Source: Vicinamibacterales bacterium (GTDB taxonomy: Bacteria; Acidobacteriota; Vicinamibacteria; Vicinamibacterales; UBA8438). From it: a DNA stretch of 64,000 nt. A program made the translations under genes and the position numbers. This document shows positions 55,692-63,635 of the stretch, in pieces; position 1 is the stretch's first letter, and each line of letters opens with the position of its first letter. The notes under the pieces were generated by a model. The model ran no database searches. It was not told the origin of the DNA and saw only the letters and a list, made by a program, of their open reading frames with translations. The stretch lies in NCBI GenBank assembly GCA_937766455.1, contig CALLXD010000021.1:1-64000 (forward strand), given 5' to 3'.

Positions 55692-57083
55692 GTGATGAGC
55701 CCAATCGCAAAGACGGTGCTGGTCGTCGACGACGACGAGGGCATGCGCGACACGCTGACGGCAATCCTCAGGCGCAGCTACCGCGTGCTGACGGCGCCGA
55801 CCGGCGAGGAGGGGCTGGCGGTCATCAAGCGAGAAGAGGTCGACTTGGTCTTGCTCGATGTCCGGTTGCCCGGCATCAGCGGCCTAGACCTGCTCACCAT
55901 TGTTCGAGAGAACTACAGTCTCATCGAGGTCATCATGGTCTCGGCGGTCAGTGAAGTAGAAGTGGCCGTCGCGGCGATGAAACAGGGCGCCTACCACTAC
56001 ATCACGAAGGAGTTCGAGTACGACGGGCTGCGATCGCTGGTCGGCAATGCGCTTGAGCGCCAGGAACTCAGCCGCCAGGTCATCACGCTCAACGCCCAGG
56101 TCGCCGAACAAGGCACGCGAGAATTCGTTCTCGGCCCCAGCCGGCCCATGCGCGAGATCGTCGATCTTGCGCAGAAGGTCGCCCGATTGCCGGCCACCGT
56201 GCTTATTCAGGGCGAGAGCGGCACTGGAAAAGAGCTATTGGCGCGCCTGCTCCACCGAGAATCCGGCGGAAGCAATGCCCCATTTATCGCGGTCAATCTG
56301 GCCGCGGTCCCCAAGGATCTCGTAGAAAGCACGCTGTTCGGCCACGAGCGAGGCGCTTTCACGGGCGCCCACCGGCAACAACTCGGTAAGTTCGAGCTGG
56401 CCGCCGGCGGCACACTGTTCTTGGATGAGATTGCGGACCTGGGGCTGGATCTGCAAGCCAAGCTCCTGCGCGCCATTCAAGAAGGAGAAATCGAGCGGGT
56501 TGGCGGAACCAAACCGATCAAGACCGAATTCAGACTGGTAGTGGCGACCAACGTCGATCTCGACCAAGCGGTCCAGGCGGGGCGCTTCCGAGACGATTTG
56601 TACTACCGGATCAATGTCATTCCGTTCAGGATGCCGCCACTGCGCGAGCGGGCGGAAGACATTCCTGAACTCGTACGACTGTTCCTTGCCAGATATAACG
56701 TCCGATTTCGTAAGAATGTGCAGGAGATCTCAGATGCGGCGTTGCAGGTGCTCATGGAGCAACAGTGGCCCGGCAATGTTCGCGAGTTGGAGAACCTCGT
56801 GGAACGGCTTGTCGCCGTGATCGACAAGACCCGGCTCACCGAAGAAGATCTTCCGTTCGAGTATCACCTCGCCAACCTGACCCGACGTCCAGAAGGACGT
56901 AGCGAACTTCTGCAGGCGGCCTGCGAAACCTTCGAGCGCAACTTCATCCTCCGTGCGCTGGAAAGCGCCGAGTGGAACGTCTCGGCCACGGCGCGCTACC
57001 TCGGTGTGCCGCTCAGCACGTTGAAACACAAGATGGGCCGGCTCGAGATCAGGGAACTCGCCAAGCGCCTCCGGCGGGCCTGA
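55692..57083 (+). CDS. NtrC-family sigma-54-dependent response regulator
   Basis: The 463-residue protein has a receiver domain (VVDDDEGMRD, phospho-acceptor Asp about 55 in LLDVRLPG), an AAA+ domain with Walker A GESGTGKE (about 173), the sigma-54 contact motif GAFTGA (about 220) and DEIADL, and a C-terminal Fis-type helix-turn-helix (NVSATARYLGVPLSTLKHKM). It activates sigma-54 promoters when phosphorylated. It precedes the radical SAM gene and its sigma-54-like promoter; the histidine kinase five genes on is the likely partner. Confidence 0.94.
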   Translation: MMSPIAKTVLVVDDDEGMRDTLTAILRRSYRVLTAPTGEEGLAVIKREEVDLVLLDVRLPGISGLDLLTIVRENYSLIEVIMVSAVSEVEVAVAAMKQGAYHYITKEFEYDGLRSLVGNALERQELSRQVITLNAQVAEQGTREFVLGPSRPMREIVDLAQKVARLPATVLIQGESGTGKELLARLLHRESGGSNAPFIAVNLAAVPKDLVESTLFGHERGAFTGAHRQQLGKFELAAGGTLFLDEIADLGLDLQAKLLRAIQEGEIERVGGTKPIKTEFRLVVATNVDLDQAVQAGRFRDDLYYRINVIPFRMPPLRERAEDIPELVRLFLARYNVRFRKNVQEISDAALQVLMEQQWPGNVRELENLVERLVAVIDKTRLTEEDLPFEYHLANLTRRPEGRSELLQAACETFERNFILRALESAEWNVSATARYLGVPLSTLKHKMGRLEIRELAKRLRRA

Positions 57084-57548
57084 ACCCACCCTCTCCGAAC
57101 CCTGTGCCTGGCGCACCAGGCGAGTGGCCAATCCTCCGTCCCAAAAGGCCATATTTGGCCTACTTTCGTCGGTCAGATCGAGATCAGCGCTGTGTCGTAC
57201 CGAGCCACGACGAACGACCTGCGCGTCTTCTGACTTCGATGCACGCCAATAAAACACTGATTCAAAACGACTTACAGGAACAACCGTCGTCATGTTAGAC
57301 CGGACAGCGGTCGGCACACCGGCTTGGTCCACTCGCCGGAACACTCCTTGCAAAACCGGTCTACGAGTCTCAGCACTGTTCTCGTATTCGGCGCTCCGCC
57401 TGCCTCAGAACGACGGGGCGAGCGTTCGACACACGGGGCCCTCGTCGGCGCACGCGCGATAAATGTCGCCGGGTGGTGGGCCGGCGCGATGCCAGAACGG
57501 CATACCACCGCCGAACGATACGGACACACGAGCACACGGAGGATTACT
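57084..57548 (+). promoter_or_regulatory. Regulatory spacer before the radical SAM maturase
   Basis: A 465-bp spacer without a supported gene. It holds the perfect palindrome AGGCCATATTTGGCCT (57146-57161), which may be an enhancer for the NtrC-type regulator about 200 bp before the predicted start, or a weak terminator. It also has the sigma-54-like element at 57337-57352 and a strong ribosome-binding site (GGAGG, 57538-57542). Confidence 0.5.
57337..57352 (+). promoter_or_regulatory. Sigma-54-type -24/-12 promoter element
   Basis: CGGAACACTCCTTGCA keeps GG and GC with ten bases between and the TTGCA block; the consensus is TGGCACG-N4-TTGCA. Three positions of the -24 half differ. It lies 197 bp before the maturase start and downstream of a sigma-54 activator gene. 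Confidence 0.6.
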
Positions 57549-58967
57549 GTGCAGCCCTCGATTTTCAACAAACAGGTTCCCCTGACCGGCCGCGATGAGC
57601 TGTTCCTCATGAACATGTTCACCGACTCGCAGCTCGTGGTATCACCCGATGTCACGCAACTGCTCGACCGTCTGGACGCCAACCCCGAGCTAGCCGACGT
57701 GCTCAGTGAAACCGAGCAGTCGGCCCTTGAAGACCTCCGCGAGCATGGCTTCGTGGTCGAGAGCCGAGACGCTGAGTGGCGCGCGGTAGACCGGTTCTTT
57801 CGTGATGTGCGTGAGGATCCCAGCGAACTGCGCGTCACGGTGCTCACCACGCTGCAGTGCAACTTCGCGTGCGACTACTGCTTTCAGGGCGACCACGGGG
57901 ACTACAACGCCACGGCGGAGAAGATGTCGACGCAAACAGCGAACCGTTTGTGCGATTGGATAGAGCTGCGACTCGACGAACTCGGCTCAAAGCAGTTTGG
58001 CCTCACATTCTTCGGAGGGGAACCGCTCCTCAACCTGCCGGTGATGTACGCGATGGCGGAGCGCCTCTGGCGCGCGACCCAAGAACGTGGCGTCGACATG
58101 CGGATCAATGTGATCACGAACGGGCTGCTACTCACACCAGACGTCGTGGACAGGCTGGAGCCGTTCGGACTTCACAGCATTAAGATCACGCTCGACGGCG
58201 ACCGCGAGGCACACGACCACATGCGTCCCCTGCGTGGTGGCCAGGGCACATTCGACCGGATCATTGCAAACATTCGACAGGTCGCGCATCGATGCAACAT
58301 CGCGATCGGCGGCAATTTCGTCGAAGACACCGTCGACAGCTATCCGGCCCTGCTCGACTTCCTCAAAGCGCAAGACTTCGCGGACAAGCTCGTGAAGGTT
58401 TCTTTCAAGCCAGTGATACGAGAACAACCGGCGACGGCGACGGCCACGCCGGGACTCATACCGCTCACCCCTGTGGGCCTTGACGGCTCGACGCTCGGTG
58501 GCACGTGTATGACATCGGCGGGGTCTGGCGCCGGCTCGGTGTGTGATAGCTGCAACCTCTTGGAGTCCAAAATGTCGGAGCTCAGAGAGGAAACCAAGAA
58601 GCGCGGTTTCGAGACGCTGGACGGGGTCCACATGGGCCCTTGCGACATCCACCGCCGTCACTCCAACACGGTCGGTCCGGACGGTTCGATCTACGCGTGT
58701 CCCGGCTTTACCGGAGAGCGGACATCGGCCATCGGTCACATCAGCGAGGCCCTCGAGGAGAGCCATCGCCGCTCGGCCGCGGATTTCGAGTCGCTGGCGG
58801 CATGGAAAAGCTGCGGCGACTGCGCGTTCATCCCGGTATGCGCCGGCGGCTGCTCGGTCGCGTCCCAGAGCGAGCAAGGCGACAAGCACAAACCGACGTG
58901 CCACAAAGACAGCATGGAGGCGGCGCTGGTGACGTTCGCACATGACGCGGCGGGCCAGATGATGTAG
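57549..58967 (+). CDS. Radical SAM/SPASM peptide maturase
   Basis: The GTG at 57549 has GGAGG six bases upstream and gives 472 residues. An N-terminal domain of about 95 residues resembles a peptide-recognition region (LLDRLDANPELADVLSETEQ). The radical SAM motif CNFACDYC is at Cys104, 108, 111, and FFGGEP follows. The C-terminal SPASM set is complete: C-x13-G-x4-C (to Cys384), CGDCAFIPVCAGGC (Cys422-435) and a last Cys about 452. There is also an extra CDSC. It should modify the small peptides encoded just downstream. Confidence 0.93.
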   Translation: MQPSIFNKQVPLTGRDELFLMNMFTDSQLVVSPDVTQLLDRLDANPELADVLSETEQSALEDLREHGFVVESRDAEWRAVDRFFRDVREDPSELRVTVLTTLQCNFACDYCFQGDHGDYNATAEKMSTQTANRLCDWIELRLDELGSKQFGLTFFGGEPLLNLPVMYAMAERLWRATQERGVDMRINVITNGLLLTPDVVDRLEPFGLHSIKITLDGDREAHDHMRPLRGGQGTFDRIIANIRQVAHRCNIAIGGNFVEDTVDSYPALLDFLKAQDFADKLVKVSFKPVIREQPATATATPGLIPLTPVGLDGSTLGGTCMTSAGSGAGSVCDSCNLLESKMSELREETKKRGFETLDGVHMGPCDIHRRHSNTVGPDGSIYACPGFTGERTSAIGHISEALEESHRRSAADFESLAAWKSCGDCAFIPVCAGGCSVASQSEQGDKHKPTCHKDSMEAALVTFAHDAAGQMM

Positions 58968-59105
58968 CCGAAAGTATCCACCAGGAAGCCATCGGGGTCT
59001 GAACCGCCGCCGTGATTCCGTGGCTCGTCGACGTACCAACCGGTAGCTGGACGTAGTCCAGCACCTGCGCCGCATCGTTCACCTGACCAACAGAAGGAGC
59101 ACATC

Positions 59106-59201
59106 GTGAAAATCACCGTCGTTAAACGTGGCACCTCGAAGGGCAAGCCGAACAGCTACTGCACGTGGATCGTGGACGACTGGAAAGGCCCGAGCACGTA
59201 G
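59106..59201 (+). CDS. RiPP precursor peptide candidate
   Basis: A 31-residue ORF with GTG start and an excellent ribosome-binding site (AAGGAG at 59094-59099, six bases away). It reads MKITVVKRGTSKGKPNSYCT and ends WIVDDWKGPST. The basic leader-like start, single Cys, two Trp and position 138 bp after the maturase are what a modified peptide would show. The core is repeated in the damaged copy at 59256-59349, which argues that it is a real gene. Confidence 0.75.
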   Translation: MKITVVKRGTSKGKPNSYCTWIVDDWKGPST

Positions 59202-59255
59202 CACCGTCCACCGACCGCAATACCCCGCGACATTCTCAAGAGAAAGGAATCACTG

Positions 59256-59349
59256 ATAAAGATTAAGGTAATGAAGAAGGCACCACCCAGAGGAAGCCCA
59301 CAGCTACTGCACCCGGATGATTGATGACTGGAAAGCGCCAGCGAGCTAG
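59256..59349 (+). pseudogene. Second precursor peptide, damaged copy
   Basis: AAAGGA (59243-59248) sits seven bases before an ATA where the first peptide has its start. The frame gives KIKVMKKAPPRG, then after a 2-base loss continues in another frame as SYCTRMIDDWKAPAS and a stop at 59347-59349. This matches the first peptide along its length. Lacking a normal start (the next ATG is 59271) and frame, it is either a decayed duplicate or misread; two missing A bases (GGAAAG, CCCAAC) would restore it. Confidence 0.65.
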
Positions 59350-59392
59350 TATTCCCCCCGGTCGGCTGAGCGGAACCGGCAACACGAGAACA

Positions 59393-60982
59393 GTGGTGAG
59401 GACCGCACAGAGCCAACGAGGCCGACCGGCGGGTGAGCCGCGAACCATTCGCAGCTTACCCGCTCGTCAGCGCCGTCGCTCCGTCGCGGCCCTTGCCCTG
59501 CTCGTGGCGAGTCTGGGGGCGTGCTCCGTTGGCACCTCTTCGACGTCCGACGAGGTCGTGCTCACGATCGGCTATCCCGCTCCTGCCGGGGTGGGCGTTC
59601 TCACAACCATGCTCACGCGTGACCTGCTCATTCACAGCGGTACAGACGGCAGCGGCGAACCGATGCTGGCCAAGTCCTGGTCGGCAACGGACGACGGCAC
59701 TTCCGTAACCATCGAACTAAGAGCGGATGTCATATTTCACGACGGCAGCCTGGTCACGGCAGTCGACGCGAAAGCCAGCCTCGATGAACTCCTCACACTC
59801 CCAACCCGGTTGGAACGCGAACCTGTTCTGGGGGATATCGAGGCGATCGTGGTTGAAGGATCGCATCGAATTCGAATTGATCTGACCCGATCATCCGCCC
59901 AGCTCCTACTCCTGGCGTTAGGCGTGCCTATCGAAAAGTCCGGGCCGGGAGGAGACAGCGTTGGAGTAGGACCGTTCTATCTCGAAACGCAAGATCGTGA
60001 CGTGACGACACTCCGAGCCCACAACGACTACTACCTGGGTCGTTCAGACATCGACAAGGTCGTCATCAAGACCTATAGCTCGGTACGCATGGCATGGGCG
60101 GCAATGATGCGTTCGGAGATCGACGTCCTGTTCGATATCCCGATCGCGGCTCGTGAGTTCACCGAGGCGGACACGAGCGTCCGTCTGTTCTCACGCGATA
60201 CCCCGTACGCGTACGCGCTCATCTTCAACACACGTCGACCGCCGTTCGACGACTACAAGTTGAGGGTCGCACTGAGCCATTCCGTCGACCGACAGGCCAT
60301 CATCGACGGCGCCCTCCGGGGCCAGGGCTCGATCGCGTCAGGGCTGTGGTCGTCGCACTGGGTCTACAACGGCAAAGAACTGACCTACGACTACGACCCG
60401 GTGGCTGCCGACCGCCAACTGACCGACATTGGCCTCGTCGCACCGTCCCGCGATGCCCCGACCAGCGCGACCTTCCCCAGCCGTCTCCGCTTCACGGCAA
60501 TCGTCGTGGACGACCGGGCGCAACTAGAACCGATCGCGCTCGAGGTTCAGAGGCAACTGCGCCACGTCGGCGTGGACATGCAGATCGATGCTAAATCGCG
60601 GGAAGAGGTATTCCAACAGGTGGACGGCACCGACTGGGACGCGGCGCTCCTACCGCTCAACACGGCCCGAAGCCTCGGCCGGCTGTACAGATACTGGCAC
60701 TCGTCAGGATCTTCCGCTGTGTCCGGGTTCACGGGGGCCGACGTGGCCCTCGAGGCTCTCCGGTTAGCATCGACGGAGGCTGAGGCGATGAGGGCTGCTG
60801 GCGCGTTTCAGCAGATCTTGTTTGATAAGTCGCCCGCGATCTTCCTGACAAACCCTGAAACCACGCGTGCAGTGAGCCGTCGATTCGTGGTGCTTGACGA
60901 GCCAGGTCGCGATGTCATCGAGACCCTGTGGCAATGGCACGTGGCGGACGACACTTTCCCGACTGAAGCGGCGGTCAACTGA
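59393..60982 (+). CDS. Oligopeptide-binding lipoprotein (family 5 solute-binding protein)
   Basis: The protein has a lipoprotein signal (SVAALALLVASLGACS) and the SBP_bac_5 fold of OppA/DppA-type proteins: EPMLAKSWSATDDGTSVTIE, FHDGSLVTAVDAKASLDELL, YALIFNTRRPPFDDYKLRVA and LSHSVDRQAIIDGALRGQG. No ABC permease or ATPase is beside it. It stands between the precursors and a histidine kinase, and it overlaps the kinase start by one base, so it may present a peptide to the kinase. Start uncertain (GTG 59393 or 59396). Confidence 0.87.
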   Translation: MVRTAQSQRGRPAGEPRTIRSLPARQRRRSVAALALLVASLGACSVGTSSTSDEVVLTIGYPAPAGVGVLTTMLTRDLLIHSGTDGSGEPMLAKSWSATDDGTSVTIELRADVIFHDGSLVTAVDAKASLDELLTLPTRLEREPVLGDIEAIVVEGSHRIRIDLTRSSAQLLLLALGVPIEKSGPGGDSVGVGPFYLETQDRDVTTLRAHNDYYLGRSDIDKVVIKTYSSVRMAWAAMMRSEIDVLFDIPIAAREFTEADTSVRLFSRDTPYAYALIFNTRRPPFDDYKLRVALSHSVDRQAIIDGALRGQGSIASGLWSSHWVYNGKELTYDYDPVAADRQLTDIGLVAPSRDAPTSATFPSRLRFTAIVVDDRAQLEPIALEVQRQLRHVGVDMQIDAKSREEVFQQVDGTDWDAALLPLNTARSLGRLYRYWHSSGSSAVSGFTGADVALEALRLASTEAEAMRAAGAFQQILFDKSPAIFLTNPETTRAVSRRFVVLDEPGRDVIETLWQWHVADDTFPTEAAVN

Positions 60983-62751
60983 TGCGCAGCATCACGACCC
61001 GCTTTGTCATGCTTGTGGCGACCGCGGCCGTGGTCCCATTGCTTCTGTATGGCGCAGTCTCGGTGTACTCATTGCGGGCCGGAACGCGGCAATCGGTGAC
61101 AAACGGTAACTTGAACGTCGCCGCCAGGGCCGCCGAGCAGATCGAACAGTACATCGGACACCACGTCAGGGTCCTCGAGTCGCTCGCCGCGACCCTCCGT
61201 GAGACCGAGCTCCAGCCGTGGCAGGAGGTCGTGATCCTGAAGGCGTACGTCCTCGACCTGGATGTCTTTCGAGAGCTCACTCTGTTTGCAAGTGACGGCT
61301 CCGTGATTGCCACAAGCCGACTCGGGAGCCCAGGGCTGGACCCGCCGCCAACGTCAGCCGAGCCACCGCTCATCGCAGAGGTCTCGGTTGACGACGACTT
61401 CCTGCCGACCACGACCGTCTCATTGGCCGTCACTCGACCCGAAGGACGAGCATGGCTCGTCGGCGAGGTCAGTCTCGAAGAGCTGTGGCGCATGGTCGAC
61501 CGAATCCGCGTGGGTCAGCAAGGCTTCGCATTGGTCGTCGCTGAAGGCGGCCAGCTGATCGCCCACGGAGATCCGGACCAGAAGGCGCGAATCGCCTCCG
61601 GCGAGAACCTCGCCGACCACGCGCTGGTACGGGCGGCCGCCGCGGGCCGGTCAACGGCCTCGACCGACGACACCGACTCGCGGCAGAGCGACCTCGTTCT
61701 CGAAACCGAGGACGACAACGGTCGCGGTGTGCTGGCAGCAGCAGCAGCGGTGCCCTCGCTCAACTGGACCGTCATCGTGGAGCAACCCACCAGCGAGGCC
61801 TTCGCCCTCTTCGATCGACTCGAGACCCAGCTCGTCTTCGTGATCCTCGGGGCCCTGGTCCTCACGGTCGCCTTCGGTTACTACTGGGGGAGGTCATTCA
61901 TTCGACCCATTCTGGCGCTGACACGCGGGACCGAGGCAATCGCGGCGGGCCACCTGGAGGAGCGGGTGGCGATTGGGGGCACCAATGAACTGCACCAACT
62001 CGGCGAATCGTTCAATAGCATGGCCGAGCGGCTTGGCCAATTGCAGGACGACGTGAGGCGGCAGGAACGCCAGGCCATGTTCGGCCGTATTGCCGCCGGG
62101 CTGGTCCATGATCTCTCGCACCCGATCCAGAACATCGGCAACAGTTGCCGGCTGATCGTCAAGCTCTTCGACGACTCGGACTACCGGGCCACATTCCGGC
62201 GCACGGTCGAGCGCGAATTCTCCTCGATCAAGCGCGTGCTCGAGGACCTCCGAAATCTGGCGCAACCGACACCACTCGAGCGTTTCCCGGTGGATATCAA
62301 TCGGTCGGTGGCTGACGTCGCAGAATCGATGCACGCGCTGGCTGATACCGCCGGTGTCGGCTTGGAGACACGACTATCGGTCGACCGACCGGTCATCGAG
62401 GGGGACCTGTTCGCCCTGAGTCGGGTCTATCGAAACCTCATTCTCAATGCGATCGAGGCCACGGCTCGCGGGGGCGACGTCACCCTCCTGGTGGAGGAAC
62501 ACGAGGCTCGAGTCAGGGTATCGATCCACGACACCGGCACCGGTATTCCTCGCGACCGGCTCGAGAACATTTTCGAGGACTTCGAAACCACCAAGCGGCG
62601 CGGACTGGGTCTCGGGCTGGCCATTTCCCGCAAGATCGTCGGCGAGCTGGGCGGCGATATCACGGTCACGAGCACGGTCGGCCGCGGTACGACATTTCAA
62701 CTCGAGTTCGACCGGGTGGAGGCCCGCCCGGCCGTGGCGGCCGCCAGCTAG
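60982..62751 (+). CDS. Membrane histidine kinase with extracellular sensor
   Basis: The 589-residue kinase has a membrane segment near the N-terminus, a Cache-like periplasmic sensor of about 240 residues, a second segment (LVFVILGALVLTVAFGYYWG), HAMP (ALTRGTEAIAAGHLEERVA), an H-box with His376 (LVHDLSHPIQNIGN), and the ATPase boxes NLILNAIEATA, DTGTGIPRD and GLGLGLAISRK. It overlaps the peptide-binding protein gene (TGATG). It is the likely partner of the NtrC-type regulator at 55692. Confidence 0.93.
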   Translation: MRSITTRFVMLVATAAVVPLLLYGAVSVYSLRAGTRQSVTNGNLNVAARAAEQIEQYIGHHVRVLESLAATLRETELQPWQEVVILKAYVLDLDVFRELTLFASDGSVIATSRLGSPGLDPPPTSAEPPLIAEVSVDDDFLPTTTVSLAVTRPEGRAWLVGEVSLEELWRMVDRIRVGQQGFALVVAEGGQLIAHGDPDQKARIASGENLADHALVRAAAAGRSTASTDDTDSRQSDLVLETEDDNGRGVLAAAAAVPSLNWTVIVEQPTSEAFALFDRLETQLVFVILGALVLTVAFGYYWGRSFIRPILALTRGTEAIAAGHLEERVAIGGTNELHQLGESFNSMAERLGQLQDDVRRQERQAMFGRIAAGLVHDLSHPIQNIGNSCRLIVKLFDDSDYRATFRRTVEREFSSIKRVLEDLRNLAQPTPLERFPVDINRSVADVAESMHALADTAGVGLETRLSVDRPVIEGDLFALSRVYRNLILNAIEATARGGDVTLLVEEHEARVRVSIHDTGTGIPRDRLENIFEDFETTKRRGLGLGLAISRKIVGELGGDITVTSTVGRGTTFQLEFDRVEARPAVAAAS

Positions 62752-62817
62752 TCGCGGCCCCACGATCACCGTGACGCGACCCGCGTAGTGTGGGCGCGAA
62801 TTGCCAAGGGGACAATG

Positions 62818-63060
62818 ATGTTTCAGAGACTGATCAAGAAAACCAGCTTGGATGTCGAAGAGCGCACGCTCAGTGTGCACTACTACGAGACCCGCACGCT
62901 GCACGGCGATTCGCGTTTCAGCGCTGAAGTCGTGTTCCAGCCACGAGACCACATGATTCTGGACGCCGACTCGGTCAACCGCCTCGAGACGCAGGTCGCC
63001 AGCCTGGTCCACGCGTCGATGTACAGCCGCGCGCTCATGGCACCCGACCCGACCGTGTAG
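62818..63060 (+). CDS. Small protein of unknown function
   Basis: The 80-residue protein starts at ATG 62818 with AGGGG six bases upstream. It reads MFQRLIKKTSLDVEERTLSV and then an amphipathic body (YYETRTLHGDSRFSAEVVFQ). No domain recognised and no membrane segment. It follows the kinase by 66 bp and may be part of that transcription unit. Confidence 0.6.
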   Translation: MFQRLIKKTSLDVEERTLSVHYYETRTLHGDSRFSAEVVFQPRDHMILDADSVNRLETQVASLVHASMYSRALMAPDPTV

Positions 63061-63147
63061 CAATACGGCGGCCGGTACGTGTCAGCCGACAACCACACAC
63101 TGGCGGAAATTGGCTCGAGGCCGGATGCCTCGCGGGGCCTTTGCCAG

Positions 63148-63444
63148 CTACTGGGGTAGAACGGAATCCTTCAGCTGCTTCGCGATGCGCGCCTTGACCA
63201 CGGTCTTGGCGGCAATCGGGATCTGTTCGCCAGTCGACGGGTTGCGGCCCATTCTCGCCGGACGGTTCTGCACCAGGAATTTCACCATCCCCGGCAGAAC
63301 AAACTCGCCGGCGCGACCCAGTTCGGCCTCCGACAGTGCCTGCAGTGCGTCAAAAAAATCTCGCACCTCAGTTCGCGTCATGCCGAACTTCTCGCTGAAG
63401 TGCGCGAAGAGCTCGGTCTTGCCCATTCTTCGGGCATCCGCCAT
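63148..63444 (-). CDS. HU-family DNA-binding protein
   Basis: From ATG 63444 (AGGGGG upstream) the 98-residue protein has the HU/IHF pattern: MGKTELFAHFSEKFGMTRTE, a helical body, VLPGMVKFLVQNRPARMGRN with the DNA-binding arm and PSTGEQIPIAAKTVVKARIA. HU compacts DNA. The open frame up to 63651 carries a tail with no HU character. Confidence 0.92.
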   Translation of the reverse strand: MADARRMGKTELFAHFSEKFGMTRTEVRDFFDALQALSEAELGRAGEFVLPGMVKFLVQNRPARMGRNPSTGEQIPIAAKTVVKARIAKQLKDSVLPQ

Positions 63445-63623
63445 CGGCGTCCCCCTAGCTTCAGCGCGCATTTTTATCGTCTCCGCACCACCACGCGCGC
63501 CCCTGGCTGGTCCGGTGGTCCTCTTGGCAAGGACGCCGTATGCTAGCTCGCAAGGTTTTGCACTGTCAATCGCCAGGACTGCGCGCCGCGGCGACCGCAG
63601 GGAAGAGGCAATCGGACACTCGA

Positions 63624-63629
63624 TATAAT
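63624..63629 (+). promoter_or_regulatory. Likely -10 element of queF, leaderless
   Basis: TATAAT ends six bases before the ATG at 63636, so the transcript should start at the A of ATG. No ribosome-binding site is present. Confidence 0.6.
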
Positions 63630-63635
63630 GCGAAC

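Noticed and set aside
57239-57298. 19-codon ORF (MHANKTLIQNDLQEQPSSC) just before the maturase promoter, considered as a precursor peptide
   Set aside because: No ribosome-binding site, no similarity to the peptide pair at 59106-59349, and it lies upstream of the sigma-54-like promoter.
58828-59082. Minus-strand ORF between the maturase and precursor gene, starting MNDAAQVLDYVQLP with an AGGTG before it
   Set aside because: Most of it is antisense to the maturase 3' end, and it runs against all neighbouring genes; no family match.
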